Source: UBA6614 sp002433235 (lineage in GTDB: Bacteria > Verrucomicrobiota > Verrucomicrobiia > Limisphaerales > UBA1100). Taken from it: a DNA stretch of 35,231 nt. Position numbers and translations under genes: made by a program. How positions within the stretch are numbered: position 1 is the stretch's first letter; each line of letters begins with the position of its first letter. The notes beneath the pieces were generated by a model. The model saw only the letters and a program-made list of their open reading frames with translations, ran no database searches and was not told where the DNA came from. The stretch spans positions 1 to 35,231 of the forward strand of contig DJHS01000123.1 in NCBI GenBank assembly GCA_002433235.1, written 5' to 3'. Positions 1-8,121 of the stretch are shown piece after piece.

Positions 1-2
1 GA

Positions 3-755
3 TGGGAACTGCTGAACGAGGATTATGGCGAAGGCATCGTCCCCGCTGTCGTCGACCAGAACACCGGCATGTGGGCGCTGCACGTCAAGCTCGGCGACAC
101 GCTCGACTACCCCGCCGAGAGCGGCGGCACCATCAAGTTGAAAATCGTCGGCATGCTCGCCTTCTCCATGATGCAGGGCGACGTGATCGTGTCCGAGGAA
201 GCGCTCGTCCGCCACTTCCCGAGCAATAGCGGCTACCGCGCCTTCCTTCTCGACCGCCCCACCGACGGCAACGCCACCGCCACTCTCGCCATGCTCAACG
301 ACGGCCTTGCGAACCACGGACTCGACCCCATCTCCGCCGCCGAACGCCTCGCCAACTTCAGCCAAGTGCAGAACACTTACATCACCATCTTCCAGGCGCT
401 CGGCGGGTTGTCATTGCTGCTGGGCAGCCTCGGCCTCGGGGTGGTCGTGCTGCGCAACGTGCTGGAGCGCCGTGGCGAATTGGCCGTCATGCAGGCCGTC
501 GGCTTCCGCAAGGCCGCGCTGCGCTGGCTGGTCTGCACCGAGCACGGGCTGCTGCTGCTGCTCGGCCTGGCTGTCGGCGTCGGTGCCGCGCTGCTGGCCG
601 TGTGGCCCTCCTTAAACACCCCCGGCGCGCAGATGCCCTGGGCCTCGCTGGGCTGGATGCTTGCCGCCGTCCTCGCCAGCGGCCTCCTCTGGACCTGGCT
701 CGCCGCCACCGCCGCCCTCCGCGGCCACCTCCTCCCCGCCCTACGTAGCGAGTGA
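3..755 (+). CDS. ABC transporter permease, FtsX/MacB type (C-terminal part)
   Basis: The reading frame is open from the first bases of the window, so this is the C-terminal 250 residues of a longer gene. The first ~110 residues are a soluble extracytoplasmic portion like the MacB periplasmic core. From about residue 120 there are hydrophobic segments typical of the FtsX domain: one around LGGLSLLLGSLGLGVVVLR, then the cytoplasmic loop ERRGELAVMQAVGFRK that is diagnostic of the family, then two more membrane helices before the stop. Such permeases work with an ATPase subunit and act in lipoprotein release, efflux or cell-envelope mechanotransmission; which one cannot be told here. The ATPase and the N-terminal half should lie to the left of the window. 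The next gene starts about 100 bp later and is unrelated. Confidence 0.88.
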   Translation, partial: WELLNEDYGEGIVPAVVDQNTGMWALHVKLGDTLDYPAESGGTIKLKIVGMLAFSMMQGDVIVSEEALVRHFPSNSGYRAFLLDRPTDGNATATLAMLNDGLANHGLDPISAAERLANFSQVQNTYITIFQALGGLSLLLGSLGLGVVVLRNVLERRGELAVMQAVGFRKAALRWLVCTEHGLLLLLGLAVGVGAALLAVWPSLNTPGAQMPWASLGWMLAAVLASGLLWTWLAATAALRGHLLPALRSE

Positions 756-860
756 GTGGGCTTGCGTTTCACCAATCGTTCTCCTAGCTTGGAAGGAACA
801 AGTAACCCCTCTGCTTGGATGAGTGTAATCACCTCCGAGTCGAGACGGCTTGGATACGTT

Positions 861-2591
861 ATGAAAACTCTTCAAAGACTGCTCTTCACCTTAACCGGCT
901 GGTTCCTCAGCGTGACAGCTTTTGCTGCGGGCCATTCACTGGCGAATGTCATGCCGGCCGGCGTAATTGCCTTCGCTGAAACGGATGGGCTCGGCGCCAA
1001 GGTTCACCAATTTCAAAAATCAAAATTGTTCGAGCTCATTCTTCAGAGCCCACAATACCAAGAATTCGAAAAGGGGCCCGATTATGCCCAATTTATGGCG
1101 GGCAGAAAAATCGCGGAAACGTTTCTTGGAATGGATTTGTGGACGACCGCAGAAAAACTCTTGAGCGGACAGGTAGCACTTGGGCTGTATCCTCAACCAA
1201 ACAAGAACGATCCGCAGGCAGTTGCGATTCTGCGCACAAAGGACGCTGAAACCCTGGAAAAACTGCGCGGCCGATTGGCGCCGTTTGTCTTGCTTGCGGG
1301 TGACACCGTGAAAAAGGAGGAGCTGGCTAATGGAGCGGAGCTGTACACGCTGGAAGATGGCGTTCTGCTTGCCGCGAAAGCGAATTGGCTGGCGGCTGCA
1401 CAGAGCCGACCGCTGCTTGATCAAGCCATGAAGATGTTGACCGGCGAACCGGGGAAGTCTGTTTCCCAAGATGCTGGTTATCTAAAATTTCGTGAACAAA
1501 TGGGACGTCACGACTTGGGGCAAGCCTATATCGACTTGAGACCGTTCAGGAAACAAGCGGGTCCACGGTTGGGCATTCAAAAAAAGGAGAAAGATGGAGG
1601 CGCGTCCTTTTTCCTCCATGGCATCCTCGAGTTGGCGGCACACAGTTCCTACGCCGGCCTGACACTGAACATGGGTGAGGCCGGAATGGCCATCAAGGCC
1701 GGTGTCGAGGGTGGACCGGAATCCCTGCCCGAAAAGTTCCAGTGGTTTTTTTCCGACCCCAACAGCCCCGGCACTGGCAACCTTCCGGAAGTACCCGGCC
1801 TGCTTGGCGGCATAGCCATTCACCGGAACATTGGTGCGTGGTACCGTCAAAGGGAGCAGCTTCTTGCGGAACAACTGCTGCCGGAGTTTGACAAATTTGA
1901 AGGTGAGATCGGCAACCTGTTCGGTGGGCAGGATTTTGGCGAAGATGTGCTGCCTGCGATTGGCTCAAACATGACATTGGTCACCGCCCGCCAAACCTTT
2001 GAGCATTTAGATGGAGAGCCAGGCGTCAAAATCCCCGGATTTGCGCTCATTGTTGATCTGGAAAAACCTCAGGAAGGAGCAGATCTGTTCCAACTCTTGT
2101 TCCAGACCATCATTACGATTACAAACTTTGAGGGGAAAGACAAGATGCGCGCACCATGGATTCTCTCCGCGCAGGCATACAAAAAACACAGCATCACCTT
2201 CGCCAAGTACACACGCAAGCCTCAGGGAGCCAACCTGCCCGTCTCAGCAAATTTCCAGCCAGCAGCCGTGTTGGTTGGCAACAAGTTTGTCATAAGCAGC
2301 ACGGTGCAACTGGCCAAGGCGCTGACCGACGCACTGGAACGCCCCACGCCAAAGGCCCACACCAATCGCAACTTCAATCTCGAACTGCGGCCCGCCGATT
2401 GGGTGCCGGTGCTTCACGACAACCGCAAGCAGGTGATTGCCCAAGCCATCCAGAAAGGTCAAACCATCGAACAGGCCAGGTGGGGCGCGAACGCAGCGGA
2501 ACAAATTCTCAAATCCATTGGACTGCTTCGTTTGAGCACCTCCGTGGGTCGGGAAAATTTCACCATGAAACTGGAGGCCCGCCGGCAATGA
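861..2591 (+). CDS. Exported protein of unknown function, DUF3352-like
   Basis: 576 residues. The ATG at 861 is chosen because it gives a clean signal peptide (MKTLQRLLFTLTGWFLSVTA, cleavage near AFA-AG); the frame is open back to a GTG at 756, but those extra 35 residues would bury the signal. No clear Shine-Dalgarno sequence is visible. The mature protein begins with NVMPAGVIAFAETDGL, the kind of opening seen in DUF3352-like proteins of Planctomycetota and Verrucomicrobiota, and has no membrane segments after the signal. No catalytic motif is recognised. The stop codon overlaps the start of the DUF1800 gene by two bases (ATGA), so the two are translationally coupled and probably work together in the envelope. 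The family assignment is by overall look, not by search. Confidence 0.8.
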   Translation: MKTLQRLLFTLTGWFLSVTAFAAGHSLANVMPAGVIAFAETDGLGAKVHQFQKSKLFELILQSPQYQEFEKGPDYAQFMAGRKIAETFLGMDLWTTAEKLLSGQVALGLYPQPNKNDPQAVAILRTKDAETLEKLRGRLAPFVLLAGDTVKKEELANGAELYTLEDGVLLAAKANWLAAAQSRPLLDQAMKMLTGEPGKSVSQDAGYLKFREQMGRHDLGQAYIDLRPFRKQAGPRLGIQKKEKDGGASFFLHGILELAAHSSYAGLTLNMGEAGMAIKAGVEGGPESLPEKFQWFFSDPNSPGTGNLPEVPGLLGGIAIHRNIGAWYRQREQLLAEQLLPEFDKFEGEIGNLFGGQDFGEDVLPAIGSNMTLVTARQTFEHLDGEPGVKIPGFALIVDLEKPQEGADLFQLLFQTIITITNFEGKDKMRAPWILSAQAYKKHSITFAKYTRKPQGANLPVSANFQPAAVLVGNKFVISSTVQLAKALTDALERPTPKAHTNRNFNLELRPADWVPVLHDNRKQVIAQAIQKGQTIEQARWGANAAEQILKSIGLLRLSTSVGRENFTMKLEARRQ

Positions 2592-3880
2592 GCAAGCCCA
2601 CCGGCTTGCTCTCGCCCCGCGGCGAAACCGGCTGGACCAGCCGGGACGCAACCCATCTCCTGTGGCGCACTCAGTTTGGCGCCTCGGCGCATGAAATCAA
2701 ACGCGCCACCACGGAAGGCTTGGCCAAGACCGTAAATCGGCTCCTGAAAGACCAGCCGGAGACTGAAGAGTTTCGCACCGTCGAACCCCTGTTGCGGTCT
2801 GCTGCATTGGATTCCGGCAACATCGATAACCTCAAGGCATGGTGGCTGCACCGCATGCACTACACCGCCAACCCCCTTCGGGAGCGTCTTGCACTTTTCT
2901 GGCACAACCATTTTGCCACCTCCAACGACAAGGTGAACGACGTCGCCGCCATGGCCGCCCAGAACGACCTGCTGCGCCGCGAGTCCCTTGGCAGTTTCCG
3001 CCGGCTGCTTCACGGAATGGCCAAAGATCCGGCCATGCTCATTTGGCTGGATGGAAACGCAAATCGAAAACGCCACGCCAACGAAAATTTTGCGCGCGAA
3101 GTGATGGAACTCTTCAGCCTTGGCGAGGGAAACTATTCCGAGACCGACATCAAGCAGGCAGCACGGGCTTTCACTGGCTGGCACGTTCGCAAGGGCCAAT
3201 TCTGGTTCAACCGTGCCCAGCACGATTTCACGGACAAAACCCTTTTTGGCGTCACGCGCAATCTGGATGGCAGCGACGTGGTCGAACTCTGTCTCGCGCA
3301 TAAGTCCTGCCCGCGCTTCCTTGCCTTCAAGCTGCTTCGCGCCTTTGTGTTGGAGCAGCCAACGGCCGCCCAAGTGGGCGCATTGGCGGCGCGCATCCGC
3401 GAGCACAATTTCGAGATGACCCCCATCATGCGGAAGCTGCTTACTTCAAAACTTTTTTACAGCCCAACCAACCGCCATGCCCTGATCAAAAGTCCCCTGC
3501 AACTCGTGCTGGGGGCCTTCCGCGCCTTGGGCGGGCGCCCGGACCTTTCCAAGGTCGCCCCTCTCCTGGCCCAACTGGGGCAAGACATCATGGCTCCCCC
3601 CACCGTCAAGGGCTGGGAAGGCGGCCGTCTCTGGATCACATCCGCCACGCTTCTGCAACGCAACAACTTCGCCGCAGCACTTTTAAGCAATCAGCTGGGG
3701 CGTATCGATACCTCTCGCGGTGTTGTGGATCAGTTTGCCGAGCTGCTCTTGGCCCGAGATCTGCCGGCCTCACGCAAACGCCTCGCAGGCTATTTAAAGG
3801 AAGCTGAAGGGGACCCGGAAGAACGACTCCGTGGCGTGCTACACCTCATCACCACGATGCCCGAATATCAATTAACCTGA
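2588..3880 (+). CDS. DUF1800 family protein
   Basis: 430 residues. Start at 2588 is supported by the ATGA overlap with the upstream stop; the frame is open much further upstream, but that part lies inside the preceding gene. Family hallmarks are visible in order: WLHRM and FWHNHFATS (residues ~86-112), NENFAREVMELFSLG (~165-179), ARAFTGWHV (~192-200), then HDFTDKTLFG (~212-221) and a helical C-terminal half. DUF1800 proteins are widespread in Planctomycetota, Verrucomicrobiota and Bacteroidota and almost always sit next to DUF1501; their biochemical activity is not established. No signal peptide is visible from this start, although its partner carries a Tat signal, so co-export is possible but unproven. 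Confidence 0.93.
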   Translation: MSKPTGLLSPRGETGWTSRDATHLLWRTQFGASAHEIKRATTEGLAKTVNRLLKDQPETEEFRTVEPLLRSAALDSGNIDNLKAWWLHRMHYTANPLRERLALFWHNHFATSNDKVNDVAAMAAQNDLLRRESLGSFRRLLHGMAKDPAMLIWLDGNANRKRHANENFAREVMELFSLGEGNYSETDIKQAARAFTGWHVRKGQFWFNRAQHDFTDKTLFGVTRNLDGSDVVELCLAHKSCPRFLAFKLLRAFVLEQPTAAQVGALAARIREHNFEMTPIMRKLLTSKLFYSPTNRHALIKSPLQLVLGAFRALGGRPDLSKVAPLLAQLGQDIMAPPTVKGWEGGRLWITSATLLQRNNFAAALLSNQLGRIDTSRGVVDQFAELLLARDLPASRKRLAGYLKEAEGDPEERLRGVLHLITTMPEYQLT

Positions 3881-3884
3881 AATC

Positions 3885-5117
3885 ATGACAACCAGACGAT
3901 CTTTTATCAGGCAAATGGGCGCTGCGAGCGTTGTGGCTGTGGGTGCGCAACCGCCCGCGCTGTTTGCCCGCGCAGCCGAAGTCGCCCCTCCCGTCGATCC
4001 CGATGGACGCATCCTAGTTCTCGTCCAACTGGCCGGCGGCAATGATGGACTCAACACCGTTGCACCCTTTGACAACGACGCGTACCGGCGCCTGCGCCCC
4101 AGCTTGGCCCTGAACCGGAACGCCGTGCACAAGCTCAATGATCAACTGGGATTGCATCCCGGCATGGCAGGCTTCAAGGAATTGTTTGATGATGGAGCAC
4201 TGGGGATTGTCCAAGGCGTGGGTTACCCAAATCCCAACCGTTCGCACTTCCGCTCGACAGACATCTGGCACACTGCCCGGCCAGACAATGAGGACAAGCG
4301 CGACGGCTGGTTGGGCCGCGCTTTCAACGTCACTGCCGCGCGGCGCGGCGGACGCACACCGGCGATTGCCTTGGGCACAGGCCGCCTGCCTCTGGCGTTG
4401 GTGTCCACACGAGTGACCATCCCCACGGTTCAGAGCCTCAAAGATTACCAGTTGCAGTTGGGCCAAGACTCCAGCACCAACCAGCGTAAGCGCGCCAAGC
4501 TCATCCGCGAACTGGCAGAAACCCCGACACCCGCGGAATCTGAACTGGCCTTCCTGCGACGCACGGCGGTGACGGCGCTGGATACGGCCGAAAGGCTCAA
4601 GACCGTCACCGACAATTACCGGCCCGCCACATCCTATCCGCTGAACGGCCTGGGTCAGCGATTGAAGACCGTAGCCCAGTTGATTCAGGCAGGTCTCGAG
4701 GCCCAAGTGTACTATGTTTCCCTCGGCGGTTTTGACACCCATGCAGACCAGGAAGCTGCCCACACCGCACTTGTCACGGAAGTGTCTTCAGCACTGCACG
4801 CTTTCCACAGAGACCTCAAGGCGCACGGCTTGGGCAGGCGAGTGTTGGCGGCAACATTTTCCGAGTTTGGCCGCCGCGTAAAAGAAAACGGCAGCCTCGG
4901 CACCGACCACGGGGCCGCCAGCCAGATGTTCCTCATCGGCGACGCCATCAGGGGTGGTCTCCACGGCGCGCACCCCAATCTGGACAAGCTTGACCAAGGC
5001 GACCTAATCCACCATACGGATTTTCGCCGAGTTTACGCCACCCTGCTCGAAAAATGGCTCGGCTGGCCCGCCAAACCAGCCTTGGTCGGGAATTTTGAGC
5101 CCCTCGACGTCATTTGA
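3885..5117 (+). CDS. DUF1501 family protein with Tat signal
   Basis: 410 residues, starting 4 bp after the DUF1800 stop. The N-terminus TTRRSFIRQMG is a twin-arginine signal followed by a short hydrophobic stretch ending near ALFARA, so the folded protein is probably exported by Tat. The body shows GGNDGLNTVAPFDNDAY (about residues 53-69), GLHPGM (~88), NRSHFRSTDIWHT (~119-131), GGFDTHADQE (~280-289), FSEFGRR and GTDHGAAS (~325-347), all typical of the DUF1501 fold, which is related to the alkaline phosphatase/sulfatase superfamily. The true substrate is unknown. It forms an operon with the two genes before it. Confidence 0.95.
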   Translation: MTTRRSFIRQMGAASVVAVGAQPPALFARAAEVAPPVDPDGRILVLVQLAGGNDGLNTVAPFDNDAYRRLRPSLALNRNAVHKLNDQLGLHPGMAGFKELFDDGALGIVQGVGYPNPNRSHFRSTDIWHTARPDNEDKRDGWLGRAFNVTAARRGGRTPAIALGTGRLPLALVSTRVTIPTVQSLKDYQLQLGQDSSTNQRKRAKLIRELAETPTPAESELAFLRRTAVTALDTAERLKTVTDNYRPATSYPLNGLGQRLKTVAQLIQAGLEAQVYYVSLGGFDTHADQEAAHTALVTEVSSALHAFHRDLKAHGLGRRVLAATFSEFGRRVKENGSLGTDHGAASQMFLIGDAIRGGLHGAHPNLDKLDQGDLIHHTDFRRVYATLLEKWLGWPAKPALVGNFEPLDVI

Positions 5118-5132
5118 TGGCAGCCAAAAAGT

Positions 5133-5160
5133 TTGACTTGGCCACTCAATCCATTATCAA
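5133..5160 (+). promoter_or_regulatory. Possible sigma-70 promoter for the methyltransferase gene
   Basis: TTGACT at 5133-5138 and TATCAA at 5155-5160 are separated by 16 bp, in the gap between the DUF1501 stop (5117) and the methyltransferase start (5214). The match at -10 is imperfect, so this is tentative. Confidence 0.3.
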
Positions 5161-5213
5161 GTGCGTCCGCACCCACCAACGGATGCCCGAAACCTGTTCC
5201 AAAATGGATCGCC

Positions 5214-5801
5214 ATGCCAATTAAAACCCTGATGTCATTCATGATATTCAGCGCCGAGGTGCTGAATCCTAGGCAAAAAATCGGGGCAGCTTGGCCCAGC
5301 GGCCCCACCCTGACCCGGCGCATGGCCAGTTTTCTCCCCACCAATCCCTCCGGATACGTGGTGGAATTGGGCGCGGGAACGGGAGCCATCACAGACTCGC
5401 TTCTCAAGCATGGCATCAACCCCAAGCGCTTGTTCGCCGTTGAAATGTCCGAGAAAATGTCGGGCCATCTCAGGAAAAGATTCCCGAAAATAAACGTGCT
5501 CACCGGCGATGCCGCCCACCTGCGAGAGTTGCTACCCCGCAAAGTGAATCCAGACCACATCAGCTACATCGTTTCCAGCCTCCCCTTCAAGGTCATGAAC
5601 GACGGACTTGTGCGCCGGATCGCCAACGAAGTTCGCGAGACGTTGCCCGAGCATGGCCGGCTGATTCAGTACACCTACGACATTCGCCCCCGGCGCAACC
5701 GCTGGATGGACGGCATTCTTGAGCGTGTTGATGGCTCCCTTGTTTGGACGCATATTCCACCCGCCGTCGTGGATGTCTTTCGCCCGATCAAGAGCGCGTG
5801 A
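5214..5801 (+). CDS. SAM-dependent methyltransferase, phospholipid N-methyltransferase/KsgA-like
   Basis: 195 residues from the ATG at 5214. A TTG at 5133 in the same frame was not used because the extra 27 residues look non-coding. The N-terminus (NPRQKIGAAWPSGPTLTRRMAS) matches the NPRxxGAxxPSS opening of phosphatidylethanolamine N-methyltransferases of the PmtA type. Motif I, VVELGAGTGAITDSL, is the SAM-binding glycine loop; an acidic residue follows in FAVEMSE, and NVLTGDA is motif III-like. The motif IV region reads YIVSSLPFKVM, with SLPF in the place of NxPY/NLPF. The length is normal for the family. Likely a cytoplasmic-face membrane-lipid methyltransferase; an rRNA adenine methyltransferase is less likely because the C-terminal domain is missing. 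Confidence 0.85.
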   Translation: MPIKTLMSFMIFSAEVLNPRQKIGAAWPSGPTLTRRMASFLPTNPSGYVVELGAGTGAITDSLLKHGINPKRLFAVEMSEKMSGHLRKRFPKINVLTGDAAHLRELLPRKVNPDHISYIVSSLPFKVMNDGLVRRIANEVRETLPEHGRLIQYTYDIRPRRNRWMDGILERVDGSLVWTHIPPAVVDVFRPIKSA

Positions 5802-5865
5802 CGGTTTCGTAACGTCTGCAAAACTTTTTTGCATTTGCCGGTTGCATTTTCCCCCCCAATGCCGC

Positions 5866-5897
5866 AAAAAAACCCCGCCGACATCGTCGGCGGGGTT
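5866..5897 (-). terminator. Intrinsic terminator for leftward transcription
   Basis: A perfect 12-bp stem (5871-5882 with 5886-5897) and a 3-nt loop. On the minus strand it is followed directly by seven T (A run 5866-5872 on the plus strand). It would end transcripts coming from the glycine-zipper lipoprotein gene about 200 bp to the right. On the plus strand there is no U tract after it. Confidence 0.75.
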
Positions 5898-6095
5898 AAC
5901 CAACCTGTTCTAACCTCCTTTGCTCAACTCCGTCGGGGTTGAGCTGTCTAAAAAGGTAGACGCCGTTTTCCCCTCTGGAGTTCCAAACTTTTTTCAGCCG
6001 GAAACATTTCTTAAGAAAACCATCCGCCTCCAGGGAACGACCGTGGGAACAATACGGCCGGGGATTCAATCCCGGGAGACGAATGGCATTGCTGG
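5898..6095. other. Non-coding stretch with successive hairpins, function unknown
   Basis: No plausible gene is seen between the methyltransferase and the lipoprotein. The stretch holds consecutive short inverted repeats: GCTCAAC/GTTGAGC (5922-5928 with 5938-5944), GTCTA/TAGAC (5946-5950 with 5957-5961), a long-range CTGGAG/CTCCAG pair (5975-5980 with 6028-6033), and a GC-rich hairpin around 6061-6073. This may be the 3' UTR of the leftward lipoprotein mRNA or a separate small RNA. The strand is not determined. Confidence 0.35.
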
Positions 6096-6323
6096 CTAGT
6101 AGTTTCCTTGGCGGCTTTTGTCGATTTCGTTACCCACGCCGTATCCCACGGCGGCACCCACCCCAGCGCCGATCAGCGTGCCTTTGGTGTTGTCGCCCAT
6201 GGCCTGTCCGGCCAGAGCACCGATCAACCCCCCGGCAAGCGCGCCGTTTGAGGCATTCGACATTCCCGCGCAGCCCGAACCCAGCCCGGCCGCGATTGTT
6301 AGTATAACCAGAATCTTTTTCAT
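6096..6323 (-). CDS. Small glycine-zipper lipoprotein
   Basis: 75 residues. MKKILVILTIAAGLGSGC is a lipoprotein signal with lipobox LGSGC, so Cys18 should become the lipidated N-terminus. The mature part is almost entirely a glycine zipper: repeated small residues every four positions in GALAGGLIGALAGQAMGD and GTLIGAGVGAAVGYGVG, with a short charged break (NTK) between, as in SlyB/OsmB-like outer-membrane lipoproteins. These form helical hairpins in membranes and are often induced by envelope stress. It stands alone, with its own promoter-like sequence upstream (6371-6398) and a terminator downstream (5866-5897). Confidence 0.85.
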   Translation of the reverse strand: MKKILVILTIAAGLGSGCAGMSNASNGALAGGLIGALAGQAMGDNTKGTLIGAGVGAAVGYGVGNEIDKSRQGNY

Positions 6324-6370
6324 GAGATGATGTGTCTAAATGTTTTAGGCGCATTGATACGCACACGTAC

Positions 6371-6398
6371 AAAATAGTATGTACGCGTAATTTGTCAA
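6371..6398 (-). promoter_or_regulatory. Sigma-70 promoter of the glycine-zipper gene, with a small inverted repeat
   Basis: On the minus strand a perfect TTGACA (-35, 6393-6398) is followed after 16 bp by TATTTT (-10, 6371-6376), about 50 bp before the ATG. The -10 element lies in the centre of an inverted repeat CGTAC-N10-GTACG (6366-6370 with 6381-6385), which could be an operator. Confidence 0.55.
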
Positions 6399-6512
6399 CA
6401 CTCGGACTAAACTTTTTTGAAAAAATTTTCAGGCTTCGTGAAGAGTTTCCTGACAACTTTTCTTTCCGTGACATTGCGCATTGAGCCAAGGGGCGTACAT
6501 TGAGGGGAGCAC

Positions 6513-6860
6513 ATGAAAGTCATGGGATGGATATTTGGAATGGCCTGTCTCTCGGCCAGCTTGTGGGCCAGCTATCTCCTATTCTATCAACCCAACAGCG
6601 GATGCGCGACCGCAGCCAAGCAAATCCAGCAGCGCCTGCTGGATTCGCGCGACGCCATGCGCACCCTGCGCTCCCTCCCCCGCAATGACATGACAATTCC
6701 CGCCAACAAGATGACGCCTTATATCGGCAACCAACTGCCGATGTGCCCGGATGGCGGGCGATTTGTCATTCATGTCAGTGCCCCTGCTGAGTCACACGAA
6801 GGCGGCACCCGAACGCGATTCCATGTCAACTGCACCGAACACCAGTTTCACAAGTGGTAA
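6513..6860 (+). CDS. Small membrane-anchored protein with pseudopilin-like C-terminal motif
   Basis: 115 residues. The start at 6513 is well supported: GAGGGG lies a few bases upstream. Residues ~4-26 form one hydrophobic segment (signal anchor or signal peptide), followed by a helical stretch (AAKQIQQRLLDSRDAMRTL) and a compact C-terminal part. The end reads IGNQLPMCPDGGRF, later VNCTEHQFHKW. That resembles the LPxCPxGGxY ... CSxHG ending common in type II secretion/type IV pilin-like proteins of Verrucomicrobiota and Lentisphaerota. The usual prepilin peptidase site (G-F-T-L-x-E) is absent, so if related it is a degenerate pseudopilin. Function unknown. It is monocistronic, with a strong hairpin terminator 119 bp downstream. 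Confidence 0.7.
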   Translation: MKVMGWIFGMACLSASLWASYLLFYQPNSGCATAAKQIQQRLLDSRDAMRTLRSLPRNDMTIPANKMTPYIGNQLPMCPDGGRFVIHVSAPAESHEGGTRTRFHVNCTEHQFHKW

Positions 6861-6978
6861 GATCCCGGTTGTATAATCTTTTACGTTCATTGTAGTAGTC
6901 GCACGCGCACTAAAACGCTTACTCTTGAATCGGTGGCGATGCCGAGATAGGCCGGCCGCCGCCACAGTGCGTTGGGTC

Positions 6979-7016
6979 GACCGTCGGGAGTCTGCGGACT
7001 TCCGGCGGTCATTTTT
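6979..7016 (+). terminator. Intrinsic terminator (or attenuator ahead of the DUF1080 gene)
   Basis: A 14-bp stem with two G-T pairs (6979-6992 with 6997-7010) and a TGCG loop, followed by ATTTTTC. It ends the transcript of the small protein gene at 6513-6860. It lies only about 50 bp before the DUF1080 start, so it could also act on a leader of that gene. Confidence 0.7.
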
Positions 7017-7064
7017 CACGAGCCAAACAGGGCCGCCATTTGCTACACTGCGCCCAAGCACAAC

Positions 7065-8120
7065 ATGAAAACAACCTGCGCATTCATTCTCACGGCGCTG
7101 TTTCTCAGCGCAAACCCTGCCTCCGCGGCAAACGGCCTCTGGACAGATCCCAAGGACCCAACCCTTCCTCTGGATTTCAAGGTTCAGGGTGAATACATCG
7201 GCGAGCAATCCTGCGGCTGCACCATTGGCGCGCAAGTGATTGCCCTAGGCGGCGGAGCATTCCAGGCCGTCCTGTACCCGCTCGGCCTGCCGGGAGGCGA
7301 ATGGGACAAGACTGACCGCACCCTGCTCGCGGGCAAACTGGTGGACGGGAAGGCGGTATTTGAAACGGCCACAGGCAAGCGGCGTTACCTGGGCAACAAG
7401 CCGTCGGAATTCAGCGCCACCAAACAGTTCCCCCCCAAGGGACACAAGACAGGCACGGCAACCATTGAAAACGGCAAGATGACTGGTATTTATGGCAAAA
7501 AGAAATTCGTGCTGGAGCGTATCGTCCGCAAGGCGGACACGCTGGGAACCAAGCCTCCCAAGGGTGCGGTGGTGTTGTTTGATGGCTCAAACAAGGACGA
7601 ATGGCTGGGCGGCCGTCTTGATGCCAAGACCAAGCTACTGAACACCGACGGCCGGGACATCAAGACCAAGCGCAGCTTTGGCAACTACCACATGCACGTG
7701 GAATTCCTACTCCCCTTCAAACCCGCAGCGCGCGGCCAAGGCCGGGGCAACAGCGGCTTTTACCAGGTGGACCACTACGAGGTGCAGATTCTCGATTCCT
7801 TCGGGCTTGAGGGTGAACACAACGAGTGCGGCGGCATCTATAGCAAACGCAAGAGCGACGTGAATGCCTGTCTCCCACCGTTACAATGGCAGGCGTATGA
7901 CGTGGACTTCACCTTGGCCGAAACCAAGGATGGCAAAAAGGTAAAGAACGCGCGGGTGACTGTGCGCCTCAACGGCGTGGTGATTCACGACAACGTGGAA
8001 ATCCCCGGCAAGACCGGTGGATCACGCGGCGGTGCTGAAGGCACACCCGGCCCCATCAAACTCCAAGGCCACGGCAATCCGCTCCAGTTTCGCAATGTCT
8101 GGATCGTGGAAAAGAAGTAG
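7065..8120 (+). CDS. Exported DUF1080 protein (3-keto-disaccharide hydrolase domain)
   Basis: 351 residues. The ATG at 7065 starts a classic signal peptide (MKTTCAFILTALFLSANPASA); the frame opens earlier at 6972, but that part overlaps a terminator. Residues ~22-160 form an N-terminal domain (DFKVQGEYIGEQ, then GKMTGIYGKKKFVLER) that often precedes DUF1080 in this group. The DUF1080 domain runs from about residue 165 to the end: GAVVLFDGSNKDEWLG, NYHMHVEFLLPF, GNSGFYQVDHYEVQILDSFG, then RLNGVVIHDNVEI and a closing LQGHGNPLQFRNVWIVE. The fold is concanavalin-like; characterised relatives cleave 3-keto-glycosides. Probably a periplasmic or secreted glycan enzyme. Its stop lies one base from the stop of the opposing aminotransferase. 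Confidence 0.92.
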   Translation: MKTTCAFILTALFLSANPASAANGLWTDPKDPTLPLDFKVQGEYIGEQSCGCTIGAQVIALGGGAFQAVLYPLGLPGGEWDKTDRTLLAGKLVDGKAVFETATGKRRYLGNKPSEFSATKQFPPKGHKTGTATIENGKMTGIYGKKKFVLERIVRKADTLGTKPPKGAVVLFDGSNKDEWLGGRLDAKTKLLNTDGRDIKTKRSFGNYHMHVEFLLPFKPAARGQGRGNSGFYQVDHYEVQILDSFGLEGEHNECGGIYSKRKSDVNACLPPLQWQAYDVDFTLAETKDGKKVKNARVTVRLNGVVIHDNVEIPGKTGGSRGGAEGTPGPIKLQGHGNPLQFRNVWIVEKK

Positions 8121-8121
8121 C

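Noticed and set aside
756..860. GTG start that would extend the DUF3352-like protein by 35 residues
   Set aside because: It would place a polar stretch before an obvious signal peptide; the ATG at 861 is a better start.
2156..2587. Long upstream extension of the DUF1800 frame
   Set aside because: It lies inside the preceding gene in another frame and has no family similarity; the ATGA overlap at 2588 is the natural start.
2459..3406. A 315-codon minus-strand frame opposite DUF1800
   Set aside because: It mirrors a well-supported gene, has no family features, and crosses two coupled plus-strand genes.
6051..6080. T-arm-like hairpin (stem around a loop with TTCAA) suggesting a tRNA or tmRNA end
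   Set aside because: The closing G-C pair of a T-arm is missing, no acceptor stem or anticodon arm can be folded around it, and there is no CCA-like end.
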